Source: Deltaproteobacteria bacterium (GTDB taxonomy: Bacteria; Desulfobacterota; Desulfarculia; Adiutricales; Adiutricaceae). From it: DNA of 6,011 nucleotides. The position numbers and the translations under genes were made by a program. Of this stretch, positions 1-5,552 are shown one piece after another. The notes beneath the pieces were generated by a model. It had not been told where the DNA came from and did not search any database. It saw only the letters and a program-made list of their open reading frames with translations. How positions within the stretch are numbered: position 1 is the first letter of the stretch; the number at the start of each line of letters is the position of its first letter. The stretch is from positions 1-6,011 of the forward strand of contig JAITJB010000222.1 in the NCBI GenBank assembly GCA_031279155.1, in the 5' to 3' direction.

Positions 1-817
1 CCTCGCTGCTCCAGTCACGTTCGGGGTTTAAACAGATATCCCGAACCCCGGCTATCTCCTGAGCCGCCTGTCGCACCTGGACAGTCTGAACCGGTTGGCC
101 AGGTTGATTCGGTTGGAAAGTCTGATTCGGTTGGTCAGGCTGGACAGTCTGGTTCGGGTGGACAATCTGGACAGCCTGACCAGGCTGGCCAGTCTGAGTC
201 GACTGGCCAGCCTGTTCCGGCAAGTAAGCTCTTTCTTGGGCGTTATAAGCGTTTTGGATGTCTCGGACGTCTTGGGAGTTTAGGGCGTCTTGGGCGTTTT
301 GGACGCTTAGGGAGTTTTGGGAGTTTAGGAAATTTTGGACGTCTTGGGGTTTTATGGCGTTTTGGACGCTTTGGGAGTTATGGGAGTTTTGGGAATTATG
401 TAACGTACTATCTAGGCGCCCAGGTTCCAGCTGGCTGGCGGCTATTAGCGGCTTAGCCGGGATAGAATTTGACTGTAAGCTTAAGTCGGAAGGGTCGCCA
501 CTGGCTACTACCATCTCTTTAGCCTTCAGGCTAGCATTGTCACTAGCTTTGTTACTAACTTCGTTGCTAGGATTGTTACTAGCTTTGTCACTAGGATTGA
601 GGCGAGCATTGCCACTAGGATTGGCCTTAGCCTTTTGACTAGCATTGTCACTAGCTTTGACAGTAGTATCGTCATTAGCCTTGTCCCTAGTATCGTCACT
701 ATCTTTGGCATTAGCCACCTGACTAGCCTTAAGGCTTGCTTTAAGCCTCGCCAAGAGAGGGGTGTTTATACCATATTGGTCTATAAGATATTTTTTTGTC
801 TGCGCATTAATATTCAT
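1..817 (-). CDS. repeat-dominated protein downstream of dotC, N-terminal 272 codons, runs off left edge
   Basis: An uninterrupted minus-strand frame starts at ATG 817-815 (MNINAQTKKYLIDQYG) and stays open to base 2, so the gene continues outside the window. Residues 1-33 look like ordinary soluble sequence. Then come three tandem-repeat zones: tetrapeptides of the type [KN][AP]S[DN], tripeptides of the type [NSD][SVA]Q, and tripeptides Q-x-x. Non-repetitive sequence resumes only near the edge (AGVRDICLNPERDW), probably the start of the functional domain. No signal peptide or membrane helix is visible. The start is supported by a TGAGGA site eight bases upstream. It lies 54 bases after dotC in the same direction, so it is probably an operon member. 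In Legionella the gene after dotD-dotC is the ATPase gene dotB, but nothing visible here proves that identity; I do not recognise the domain. The existence of the ORF is well supported, its function is not. Confidence 0.75.
   Translation of the reverse strand, partial: MNINAQTKKYLIDQYGINTPLLARLKASLKASQVANAKDSDDTRDKANDDTTVKASDNASQKAKANPSGNARLNPSDKASNNPSNEVSNKASDNASLKAKEMVVASGDPSDLSLQSNSIPAKPLIAASQLEPGRLDSTLHNSQNSHNSQSVQNAIKPQDVQNFLNSQNSLSVQNAQDALNSQDVRDIQNAYNAQERAYLPEQAGQSTQTGQPGQAVQIVHPNQTVQPDQPNQTFQPNQPGQPVQTVQVRQAAQEIAGVRDICLNPERDWSSE
62..214 (-). repeat. 9-bp tandem array coding Q-x-x tripeptides, 17 units
   Basis: Read on the minus strand in the frame of the left-edge gene, this is exactly 17 degenerate tripeptides, for example QAG, QST, QTG, QPG, QAV, QPN, QTF, QPV, with a single unit (HPN) lacking the leading Gln. 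Proline, threonine, valine and glycine fill the other positions. The unit is a multiple of three, so gain or loss of copies keeps the frame. Confidence 0.85.
236..397 (-). repeat. 9-bp tandem array coding Asn/Ser/Gln tripeptides, 18 units
   Basis: In the frame of the left-edge gene this segment reads as 18 tripeptides such as NSQ, NSH, SVQ, DVQ, NAQ, DIQ and NFL, consensus [NSD][SVA]Q. On the plus strand it is visible as recurring ttgggagtt and ttggacgct words. It is separated from the following Q-x-x array by a short spacer (ERAYLPE). The unit diversity suggests an old array under mutation, not a recent identical expansion. Confidence 0.85.
515..658 (-). repeat. 12-bp tandem array coding [KN][AP]S[DN] tetrapeptides, 12 units
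   Basis: In the frame of the left-edge gene this is twelve tetrapeptides: KASD, NASQ, KAKA, NPSG, NARL, NPSD, KASN, NPSN, EVSN, KASD, NASL, KAKE. On the plus strand it shows as repeated cactagctttg and cactaggattg words, which also account for many of the CTAG sites here. The upstream stretch to about base 720 is similar but less regular (Ala, Asn, Asp, Lys, Thr rich). Confidence 0.8.
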
Positions 818-871
818 AGGTATGTCCTCATAAAAGGCAAAAAATCTAGCTAGCAAAAAAATTAAAAAAAC
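818..871 (-). other. intergenic gap between dotC and the left-edge gene
   Basis: This is the only gap above about 45 bases in the window. On the minus strand it opens, directly after the dotC stop, with two T-runs separated by AA, then GCTAGCTAG, another T-run, and finally the ribosome-binding site of the next gene. A weak five-pair hairpin (CTTTG/CGAAG, plus coordinates 875-890, one G-U pair) lies at the end of dotC just before the T-runs. It could act as a leaky attenuator, but it is too weak to call a terminator. No convincing promoter was seen. Confidence 0.6.
825..830 (-). promoter_or_regulatory. ribosome-binding site of the left-edge gene
   Basis: The minus strand reads TGAGGA, then seven bases, then ATG at 817-815. 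The motif and spacing are good for a Shine-Dalgarno site, and it fixes the start ahead of the repeat zones, so the repeats are expected to be translated. Confidence 0.65.
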
Positions 872-1969
872 TTACTTCGGTCCCACAAAGCGGCCAGGCT
901 CTACTAACTCAAAAGATTTAATATCAAAAACCATGGAATCATCGGTAACCTTTGTGCCGATTATTTTCTCGAAGGTAACAGGACCAGAAGCTAAGTTTTC
1001 CAGCACTAATCGCTTAAAGAGCATCATGCCGGCGTAGTCGCGGGCTAAGTTATTGGCGTTTTGGCTAAAGATCTTATCGGCGTGCTCAACACCCATACTC
1101 CAGCCCCGGTCAACCCAATCCCGCCATCTGCGGCTTTCTAATTCACCAATGGGGAGTAGTGAGTTATCGATGGATAGTGGTCCGTCGGGTAAGTTCATAA
1201 GGTAATGGCGCCAATGGGGAACTAAGGTAGCTAAATGAGCCGGGCGGACCATTTGGTAGCTCTGACCCTGACTGACTGCCGATCCAAATTTATTATTTTC
1301 TAGCGTACTCTCGTTATCGATCCTCAAGGCCTTTGAGGCCCTGGTTACTACCGGCGGTACGACGATTAAGTTTTCGTAGCGGCTTACTAAATGCTCAAAA
1401 TCAAATAGTTCGTCTAGTTCCTTCTCCTTTGGGATGACCACCTCCTCAAGAATCTTAAGATAGCGCCAGCGGGCCCCGGCCTGGACAGAGGCCCCCATAG
1501 CCGCTTCTCTCATGGCCAGATCTCTAGCCGAAGCCGTAGATTTTTCTTTAGTTATAACGGGCTTTTTTAGAGCCTCAAGCTCGCTAGAAGCGATAGCGAT
1601 AGCGGGGGAAGCTAAAAATAGCATTACCACCAATAGAGTTACGCCCAAACGCTTTAAGCGGTTTTTAAGGCACAAAACGGCCTTGCGCATTCTCTTGCGG
1701 TTTATAGGGCTCTTATGACCCTTGGGCCGAAACTTCTGAGGAAAGTAGCAATCATCATCTAGGCACTCCGATAAGAACTTAGCCATATGGCCGGGTTCAA
1801 TATGGCCTTGATCAATTTTTTCTTGAATAGTTTTATCGTTTTCTATGGGATCTTCTAGTTTCAATTCATCTTGCTGTTTCATTTCAACTTCTTGAAACAT
1901 TCCATCATGCTCTTTCATTTCAACTTCCTGTTTCATTTCTTCTTTTTTCATTTCATTTTGCTCTTTCAT
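872..1969 (-). CDS. dotC: DotC/TraI-family component of the type IVB outer-membrane core, with N-terminal repeat extension
   Basis: 365 residues. Residues 1-41 are a Met-Lys-Glu-rich repeat, 42-107 a charged linker ending in a Lys/Arg-rich stretch, about 108-127 a hydrophobic signal segment (TLLVVMLFLASPAIAIA), and about 145-365 the conserved DotC-like domain (LAMREAAMGASVQAGARWRY, VVPPVV, PHWRHYL, WRDWVDRGW, DYAGMMLFKRL). In known systems DotC works with DotD and DotH in the outer-membrane ring and is a lipoprotein. Here no cysteine follows the hydrophobic segment (the only nearby one, Cys100, lies before it), so signal peptidase I cleavage after AIA, or an uncleaved anchor, is more likely. 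The ATG overlaps the dotD stop as ATGA, which suggests translational coupling. An internal Met94 (ATG 1690-1688) would give a normal signal peptide but lacks a clear ribosome-binding site. The family call rests on recalled motifs and context. Confidence 0.85.
   Translation of the reverse strand: MKEQNEMKKEEMKQEVEMKEHDGMFQEVEMKQQDELKLEDPIENDKTIQEKIDQGHIEPGHMAKFLSECLDDDCYFPQKFRPKGHKSPINRKRMRKAVLCLKNRLKRLGVTLLVVMLFLASPAIAIASSELEALKKPVITKEKSTASARDLAMREAAMGASVQAGARWRYLKILEEVVIPKEKELDELFDFEHLVSRYENLIVVPPVVTRASKALRIDNESTLENNKFGSAVSQGQSYQMVRPAHLATLVPHWRHYLMNLPDGPLSIDNSLLPIGELESRRWRDWVDRGWSMGVEHADKIFSQNANNLARDYAGMMLFKRLVLENLASGPVTFEKIIGTKVTDDSMVFDIKSFELVEPGRFVGPK
1847..1969 (-). repeat. 18-bp tandem repeat coding M-K-x-x-x-E hexapeptides at the dotC N terminus
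   Basis: The first 41 residues divide into MKEQNE, MKKEE, MKQEVE, MKEHDG, MFQEVE, MKQQDE and LKLEDP: seven degenerate units of 18 bp, one of them shortened to 15 bp. Six units start with an in-frame ATG (first bases at 1969, 1951, 1936, 1918, 1900 and 1882), several preceded by GGAAG- or AAGAA-like purine runs. Confidence 0.85.
1966..1969 (-). promoter_or_regulatory. ATGA stop-start overlap of dotD and dotC
   Basis: The minus strand ATGA contains the first codon of dotC (1969-1967) and the TGA stop of dotD (1968-1966). Only a weak purine-rich stretch (AAGAACTAAGAA) precedes it, so dotC translation probably depends on ribosomes that finish dotD. Confidence 0.75.
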
Positions 1970-2919
1970 TTCTTAGTTCTTTCATCTTTTTGATTTAGGC
2001 CTGAGAGCACTAACCTACGGTTTAGGCTATCTACGCCGATACGAGCGCCCTGGGGTTTTAGTGTTTGGTTTAAGGATTTTATTAAGCTTAGAATGGTTGC
2101 CCCCTTAAGCTCTGGAGAAATTTTAACCACCAAATCCCCGGCCCTTTGGTTTTCTACTGTAAGCCCGTAGCCTAGAGCCGATGATATGGCTAAGAGCGTT
2201 TCCGACGCCCGGCCCTCAAAGGTCCCGTTAATAACGTACTTTCGGGTTAAGACCCCGCCTTTACCGCCGGCCTTCTCCAATTCCCCTAAGGGGCTTTCGA
2301 GCTTTTGATCTAAAACTCTAATCGAAGCTTGACCTAAGGCCCTCAGAGCTGGATCGCTTGGGGTGGTGGGAATCGATTTTTGGCAGCTGCAAATAAAAAG
2401 GACCATCAAGATAGCTACCATCCGCCACCGACCCGACATCCGATCAGAGACGTTTTGCCTTAATTTTTGGAGTCTAGCGCGATCTTTTAATTGTGAAATG
2501 GCCGTTCTTCTTTCGGGATCAAAGGGTTTTCTAACCACTTTAAAAACGGGCCTTTCGAGGCCCTCGAAGTTTCCGAAGCATCCGATGCTTTCGGAGGCTT
2601 CATCAAAACTTTTAGTTTCGTTGAGCTCGAGGCTTTCGAAGGCTTCATCAGAACTTTTAGTTTCGTTAAGCTCGAGGCTTTCTAAGGTATCATCAGAATT
2701 TTCAGCTAAATCCTCTTTTTCTGGGCCTGATCCTTGGTTTGCTCCTTGGTTTGCTCCTTGGCTAGCTCCTTGGCTTGGACCTTGGTCTGATACCTGGTTA
2801 ACCCCGTGGCTTGGGTCTTGGTTTGCTCCTTGGCCTGGTACTTGGCTTGTTCCTTGTGTAGAGCCTGGAGGCTCCTGGCGGTTATAAAGAAATTCTAGGT
2901 ATTTACCAAATAAATTCAT
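1966..2919 (-). CDS. dotD: DotD/TraH-family lipoprotein with long repeat-rich N-terminal extension
   Basis: 317 residues from ATG 2919-2917. I prefer this start to the GTG eight codons upstream because TAGGAGA stands right before it. In order: a short N terminus (MNLFGKYLEFLYNRQ), a QG-rich tetrapeptide repeat (about 22-65), a 15-residue acidic repeat (75-111), a basic linker, a hydrophobic segment ending in a lipobox (VAILMVLFICSC; probable lipidated Cys179), and a C-terminal domain of about 80 residues (about 225-309). That domain carries the DotD/secretin-N0-like pattern FEGRASETLLAISSALGYG and ends RRLVLSG. Known DotD is a small outer-membrane lipoprotein that helps place DotH. Here about 160 residues precede the signal peptide, which is very unusual. 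Met161 (ATG 2439-2437) would give a normal lipoprotein precursor but has only a poor ribosome-binding site. The dotC overlap and adjacent dotA support the call. Confidence 0.8.
   Translation of the reverse strand: MNLFGKYLEFLYNRQEPPGSTQGTSQVPGQGANQDPSHGVNQVSDQGPSQGASQGANQGANQGSGPEKEDLAENSDDTLESLELNETKSSDEAFESLELNETKSFDEASESIGCFGNFEGLERPVFKVVRKPFDPERRTAISQLKDRARLQKLRQNVSDRMSGRWRMVAILMVLFICSCQKSIPTTPSDPALRALGQASIRVLDQKLESPLGELEKAGGKGGVLTRKYVINGTFEGRASETLLAISSALGYGLTVENQRAGDLVVKISPELKGATILSLIKSLNQTLKPQGARIGVDSLNRRLVLSGLNQKDERTKK
2587..2697 (-). repeat. 45-bp tandem repeat in dotD, about 2.5 copies
   Basis: Two nearly identical 15-residue units (ESLELNETKSSDEAF and ESLELNETKSFDEAS) lie back to back, flanked by partial copies (SDDTL before, ES after). 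The DNA copies differ at only a few positions, which implies a more recent duplication than the 9- and 12-bp arrays nearby. Confidence 0.9.
2725..2856 (-). repeat. 12-bp tandem array coding QG-x-x tetrapeptides in dotD, 11 units
   Basis: Eleven tetrapeptides: QGTS, QVPG, QGAN, QDPS, HGVN, QVSD, QGPS, QGAS, QGAN, QGAN, QGSG. The two adjacent QGAN units are coded by identical 12-mers (CAAGGAGCAAAC). On the plus strand it appears as recurring ccttggtttgct words. The coded segment is expected to be flexible and uncharged to weakly acidic. Confidence 0.9.
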
Positions 2920-2923
2920 AATT

Positions 2924-2929
2924 TCTCCT
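2924..2929 (-). promoter_or_regulatory. ribosome-binding site that decides the dotD start
   Basis: The minus strand reads AGGAGA, AATT, ATG. This near-consensus site favours ATG 2919-2917 over the GTG at 2943, and it places the whole repeat extension inside the translated dotD product. Confidence 0.75.
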
Positions 2930-2961
2930 ATAATTTCGTGCACTTTGATGCCTTTAATGCG

Positions 2962-3459
2962 CTAGCTAGTGGACTTTGGCCGCCTTATCTTTTGAGCCAA
3001 AAAGGCTGGAAAGCTTAAGAAAACCTTGTTTTGTATGATCTCTATTTGCCACCAAGAGGTTATGACCCCGGTTAAGGCCGGAAATAACGGCATCACGGCT
3101 AGCCATATGCCGCCAAAAGGTAGAATCAGTAAAAACGCCCCTAAACCGCTGATGGCAAAGAAGATAGCCCGTAGATAGATAACCTTTAATTGCCCCTCAA
3201 GATTAGTTTGCTCAAAAATCGCCGCCCATTTTTTTTCTGTGTTTTCTTTATTATTTTGACTAGCCTTTGGGCCAAAGCTTATGCTTAAGCTTCTCTTAAT
3301 GGCCAAATACGGAAGTATAAAAAGCATCCCAAGATTTCGCGGCCAAAGTCTGGCTAGAAACTTTCTTTTTGGCTTAATATTTTTAGCTTGTTTTAATTTT
3401 TTTACTCTCAAGAGACGCTTGCGCTTTCTGTATTTGGTCTCAATACATGCTATCGGCAA
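2962..3459 (-). CDS. small two-helix membrane protein, IcmV-like candidate
   Basis: 165 residues if TTG 3459-3457 is the start. No ATG is available before Met45, a second TTG lies at codon 17, and neither TTG has a clear ribosome-binding site, so the N terminus is uncertain. Residues 10-33 are extremely Lys/Arg rich. A segment LARLWPRNLGMLFILPYLAIKRS follows in two halves, then a polar stretch, then two membrane helices (about 93-113 and 115-137), and a tail WWQIEIIQNKVFLSFPAFL. This order, the size, and an aromatic-QI-x-x-x-K pattern just after the second helix resemble Legionella IcmV, an inner-membrane accessory of about 150 residues encoded next to dotA. Here it lies 27 bases after dotA, which supports the idea. 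Identity by eye is low, so no symbol is given. Confidence 0.65.
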   Translation of the reverse strand: MPIACIETKYRKRKRLLRVKKLKQAKNIKPKRKFLARLWPRNLGMLFILPYLAIKRSLSISFGPKASQNNKENTEKKWAAIFEQTNLEGQLKVIYLRAIFFAISGLGAFLLILPFGGIWLAVMPLFPALTGVITSWWQIEIIQNKVFLSFPAFLAQKIRRPKSTS

Positions 3460-3486
3460 ATCCAGATATTTTTTATAAGTTCTACT

Positions 3487-5550
3487 TTACGGCGCTTTAT
3501 TGGGTAATTTTGGCGCAGGCGTGGATTCTACTCTTGAGAGCATCCGGCCAGCTAGAGATCCAGCTGAAGCGTAGCCGCCTTGAGCCCGGCGGGCCTCATC
3601 GACCTCGCTAAAGTGTTGAACGTGGGCGCCTATCCAGACTAAGACTTTTTCTGGAAGGTGAGTGACTAAACTAAAAATCCTCCAGGCCGCAGCTACCACA
3701 GCTAACCCCAAGATGACGGCGAAGGCCAAAAAGCCCGATATGCCTAAGAAGCTCTCGCCTAACCGTGAGAAGCCAAAGACGGCAAAAATATGACCCACGA
3801 CCCTTCCGGCCCCGTTCATAAGAGCCATAGCCGTTAAAAAGCCAAAGACCATCATAGGCGGGCGAATGAGTACGCCCAACAAAAGTAAATACCCCTGCCG
3901 GCCAGCGTTACCAGCGAGACCGTCGCCCTCCGGGAGCGCGTGAGCGGCTATCCAAAGAGGCGCGGCAGCTAAGGCCTCAACCACCGTGATAGCCCAAACT
4001 AGTACTGCGCCTAAGTAGATTAAAAAGGGAATGGCCGGAAGAAAGTAGGCTAAGAAAAACCCGTAGCTTATTAAAAGAAGACTTAGAAGTAATAGGTAGG
4101 GGCCTACGGCTTCAACGGTTCCGATAGCCGCCCCGGCCATAAAACTAGAAAGAGAGCCTGAAAAGACCGATAAAATGTTACCCAATATACTTGATGACGA
4201 CTGACCCGTCCCACGGACTAAGGCGTTAGAGGTGACTTTAAGGCCGATTATGACTTCTGAGGTGGTAGTTAAATAGCGGCCTAAGCTAGCTAAAACCATG
4301 ATGGGATCTTTGGTTTCTAAGTTGACAATCAGATCGCTTAAGGCTAGGCGACCTAAGCTGCCCTTTAAGCGATCCTCAAACCAATCGTAGGATGGAAACT
4401 CCGAAGGGGCCCTTTGAGCTGAGACCGTCCTTTCAGGCCTATAGGCCCCCTTTAAATAGCGGTTTAAGCGATCGAAGACAGCCTCAAAATCATCGAGCAC
4501 CTCGCCTTCGAGCCTAGGGTCGCCCTCTGACCAGGTGGCCGTAGAGTACATCTGGGCCCCGGCCTTTTCGTTTAGCCGGCTGATGGTCCAGTAATAGGCC
4601 CCGGCTGTCACAAAGCCGTTGACCTTGGCCGCTTGTTTAAATTCACTTAGATCGCTAACCAAAGAATCAGAAGCCTCGCTCGATACGGTTTTAAGATAGG
4701 GCGCTACCGATAAGCGGTAAGTGTTAACGGCCCTCGATAAGATGCCGGATTGAGCTAAGGTGGGCTCACGGTCAGGATCGGCTAAAACGGTAGCTAAAGG
4801 CCCTAGATCGGCAATTAATGTTCTTACAGCCGAAAGCCTAGCCCGGCAGAGATCGGTTGCCATATCGGCGCAGGGGAGTCTTAGCCTTCCAAGATCGCCT
4901 TCGATGAGATTAGACCCCTTAGGTACTGCCGGGGTCAGCACTAAGAGCCCGCCGGCCTCATCGGTAACCGGCGGCCAATAGATCTCCGGCAGAAGGGGCC
5001 CCATAACTTCCAGATCTAGCCTCTGGCGATAGTATTCCTGGATGGTCAGGGCTTTTAGTAAGCCCCGACCCAATTCCATGGAATCCTCAACTAGACTATT
5101 AGGGGCCGTCAGAGATAGCCGGCCACCAGTTTCCACAAACTTTTCTAAGCCCTCAGCCCAGAGGTGATTGGCAAGGTTCACCGACGATCCAACGGCCATG
5201 AGGATCAGAACCTGGAATACCGATAGGCCCTTGACCACTGGGGCTAAAAGCCCCATGGCCCCAGCAAACCTAAGCGGCATCCACAGGCTCGAGTAACGGC
5301 GTCCAAAGGGCACGCCTTCGCAGGCGGTGGAGGCGACCCCCTGGATCATGACCACCATGAATAGTAGACATACTCCGGCCAGAGCTACGTAGTTGAAGGT
5401 TGATAAGAGCGAATGGATCAAACCAGCCGCCCCGGCCGCCGTACCCGTTCCGGCCAGAGAGTCCCAGCCAGGCCCTAAGATATCGGCCAACAACCTGCCG
5501 CCTTGATCTTCAGGCGGTACGGCCCCAAAAAGGATCGACTCCACGCCCAT
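3487..5550 (-). CDS. dotA: DotA/TraY-family polytopic inner-membrane protein of the type IVB system
   Basis: 687 residues, start ATG 5550-5548 fixed by a strong GGGAGG site. Hydrophobic helices are seen at about 52-73, 107-128, 484-525 (two), 553-580 and 603-628, with a soluble region between 130 and 480. Family signatures are SLWMPLRFAGAMGLLAPV near residue 88, the run PLWIAAHALPEGDGLAGNAG (531-550) followed by GYLLLLGVLIRPPMMVFG, and RIFSLVTHLPEKVLVWIG near 624. DotA/TraY is needed for function of the Dot/Icm or I-type channel; Legionella DotA (over 1000 residues) is also released as ring-like oligomers. The length here is nearer to plasmid TraY, so the large DotA soluble region is shortened. 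The C terminus (from about 650) is polar and probably cytoplasmic. There is no cleavable-looking N-terminal signal; the first helix begins after residue 50. Stop TAA 3489-3487. Confidence 0.92.
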   Translation of the reverse strand: MGVESILFGAVPPEDQGGRLLADILGPGWDSLAGTGTAAGAAGLIHSLLSTFNYVALAGVCLLFMVVMIQGVASTACEGVPFGRRYSSLWMPLRFAGAMGLLAPVVKGLSVFQVLILMAVGSSVNLANHLWAEGLEKFVETGGRLSLTAPNSLVEDSMELGRGLLKALTIQEYYRQRLDLEVMGPLLPEIYWPPVTDEAGGLLVLTPAVPKGSNLIEGDLGRLRLPCADMATDLCRARLSAVRTLIADLGPLATVLADPDREPTLAQSGILSRAVNTYRLSVAPYLKTVSSEASDSLVSDLSEFKQAAKVNGFVTAGAYYWTISRLNEKAGAQMYSTATWSEGDPRLEGEVLDDFEAVFDRLNRYLKGAYRPERTVSAQRAPSEFPSYDWFEDRLKGSLGRLALSDLIVNLETKDPIMVLASLGRYLTTTSEVIIGLKVTSNALVRGTGQSSSSILGNILSVFSGSLSSFMAGAAIGTVEAVGPYLLLLSLLLISYGFFLAYFLPAIPFLIYLGAVLVWAITVVEALAAAPLWIAAHALPEGDGLAGNAGRQGYLLLLGVLIRPPMMVFGFLTAMALMNGAGRVVGHIFAVFGFSRLGESFLGISGFLAFAVILGLAVVAAAWRIFSLVTHLPEKVLVWIGAHVQHFSEVDEARRAQGGYASAGSLAGRMLSRVESTPAPKLPNKAP

Positions 5551-5552
5551 AT

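Noticed and set aside
62..214. Collagen-like or adhesin repeat
   Set aside because: The fixed residue of the triplet is Gln, not Gly, and Gly is only occasional.
62..720. CRISPR-like array
   Set aside because: Units are 9 to 12 bp, contiguous, degenerate and in frame with a good start; there are no spacers.
95..853. Plus-strand open frames (95-283, 258-638, 635-853) and a minus-strand frame at 526-711
   Set aside because: They are other-frame readings of the 9- and 12-bp arrays; repeats with units divisible by three keep every frame open. They have no domain character, and the coding frame is the one starting at 817.
856..890. Rho-independent terminator after dotC
   Set aside because: The hairpin has only five pairs with one G-U, and the T-run is interrupted; the next gene follows closely in the same direction.
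1512..1718. Plus-strand 68-codon frame
   Set aside because: Antisense to the signal-segment part of dotC; no ribosome-binding site or recognisable content.
2363..2887. Plus-strand 174-codon frame rich in Trp and Pro
   Set aside because: It is the antisense image of the dotD repeats and lipobox region; its Pro/Trp periodicity is fully explained by the QG-x-x array.
2941..2943. GTG as the dotD start
   Set aside because: No ribosome-binding site ahead of it, while ATG 2919-2917 has a near-consensus AGGAGA site.
3281..3478. Plus-strand 65-codon frame
   Set aside because: Antisense to the N-terminal part of the IcmV-like gene, with no independent support.
4760..4981. Plus-strand 73-codon frame
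   Set aside because: Antisense to the well-supported dotA coding region.
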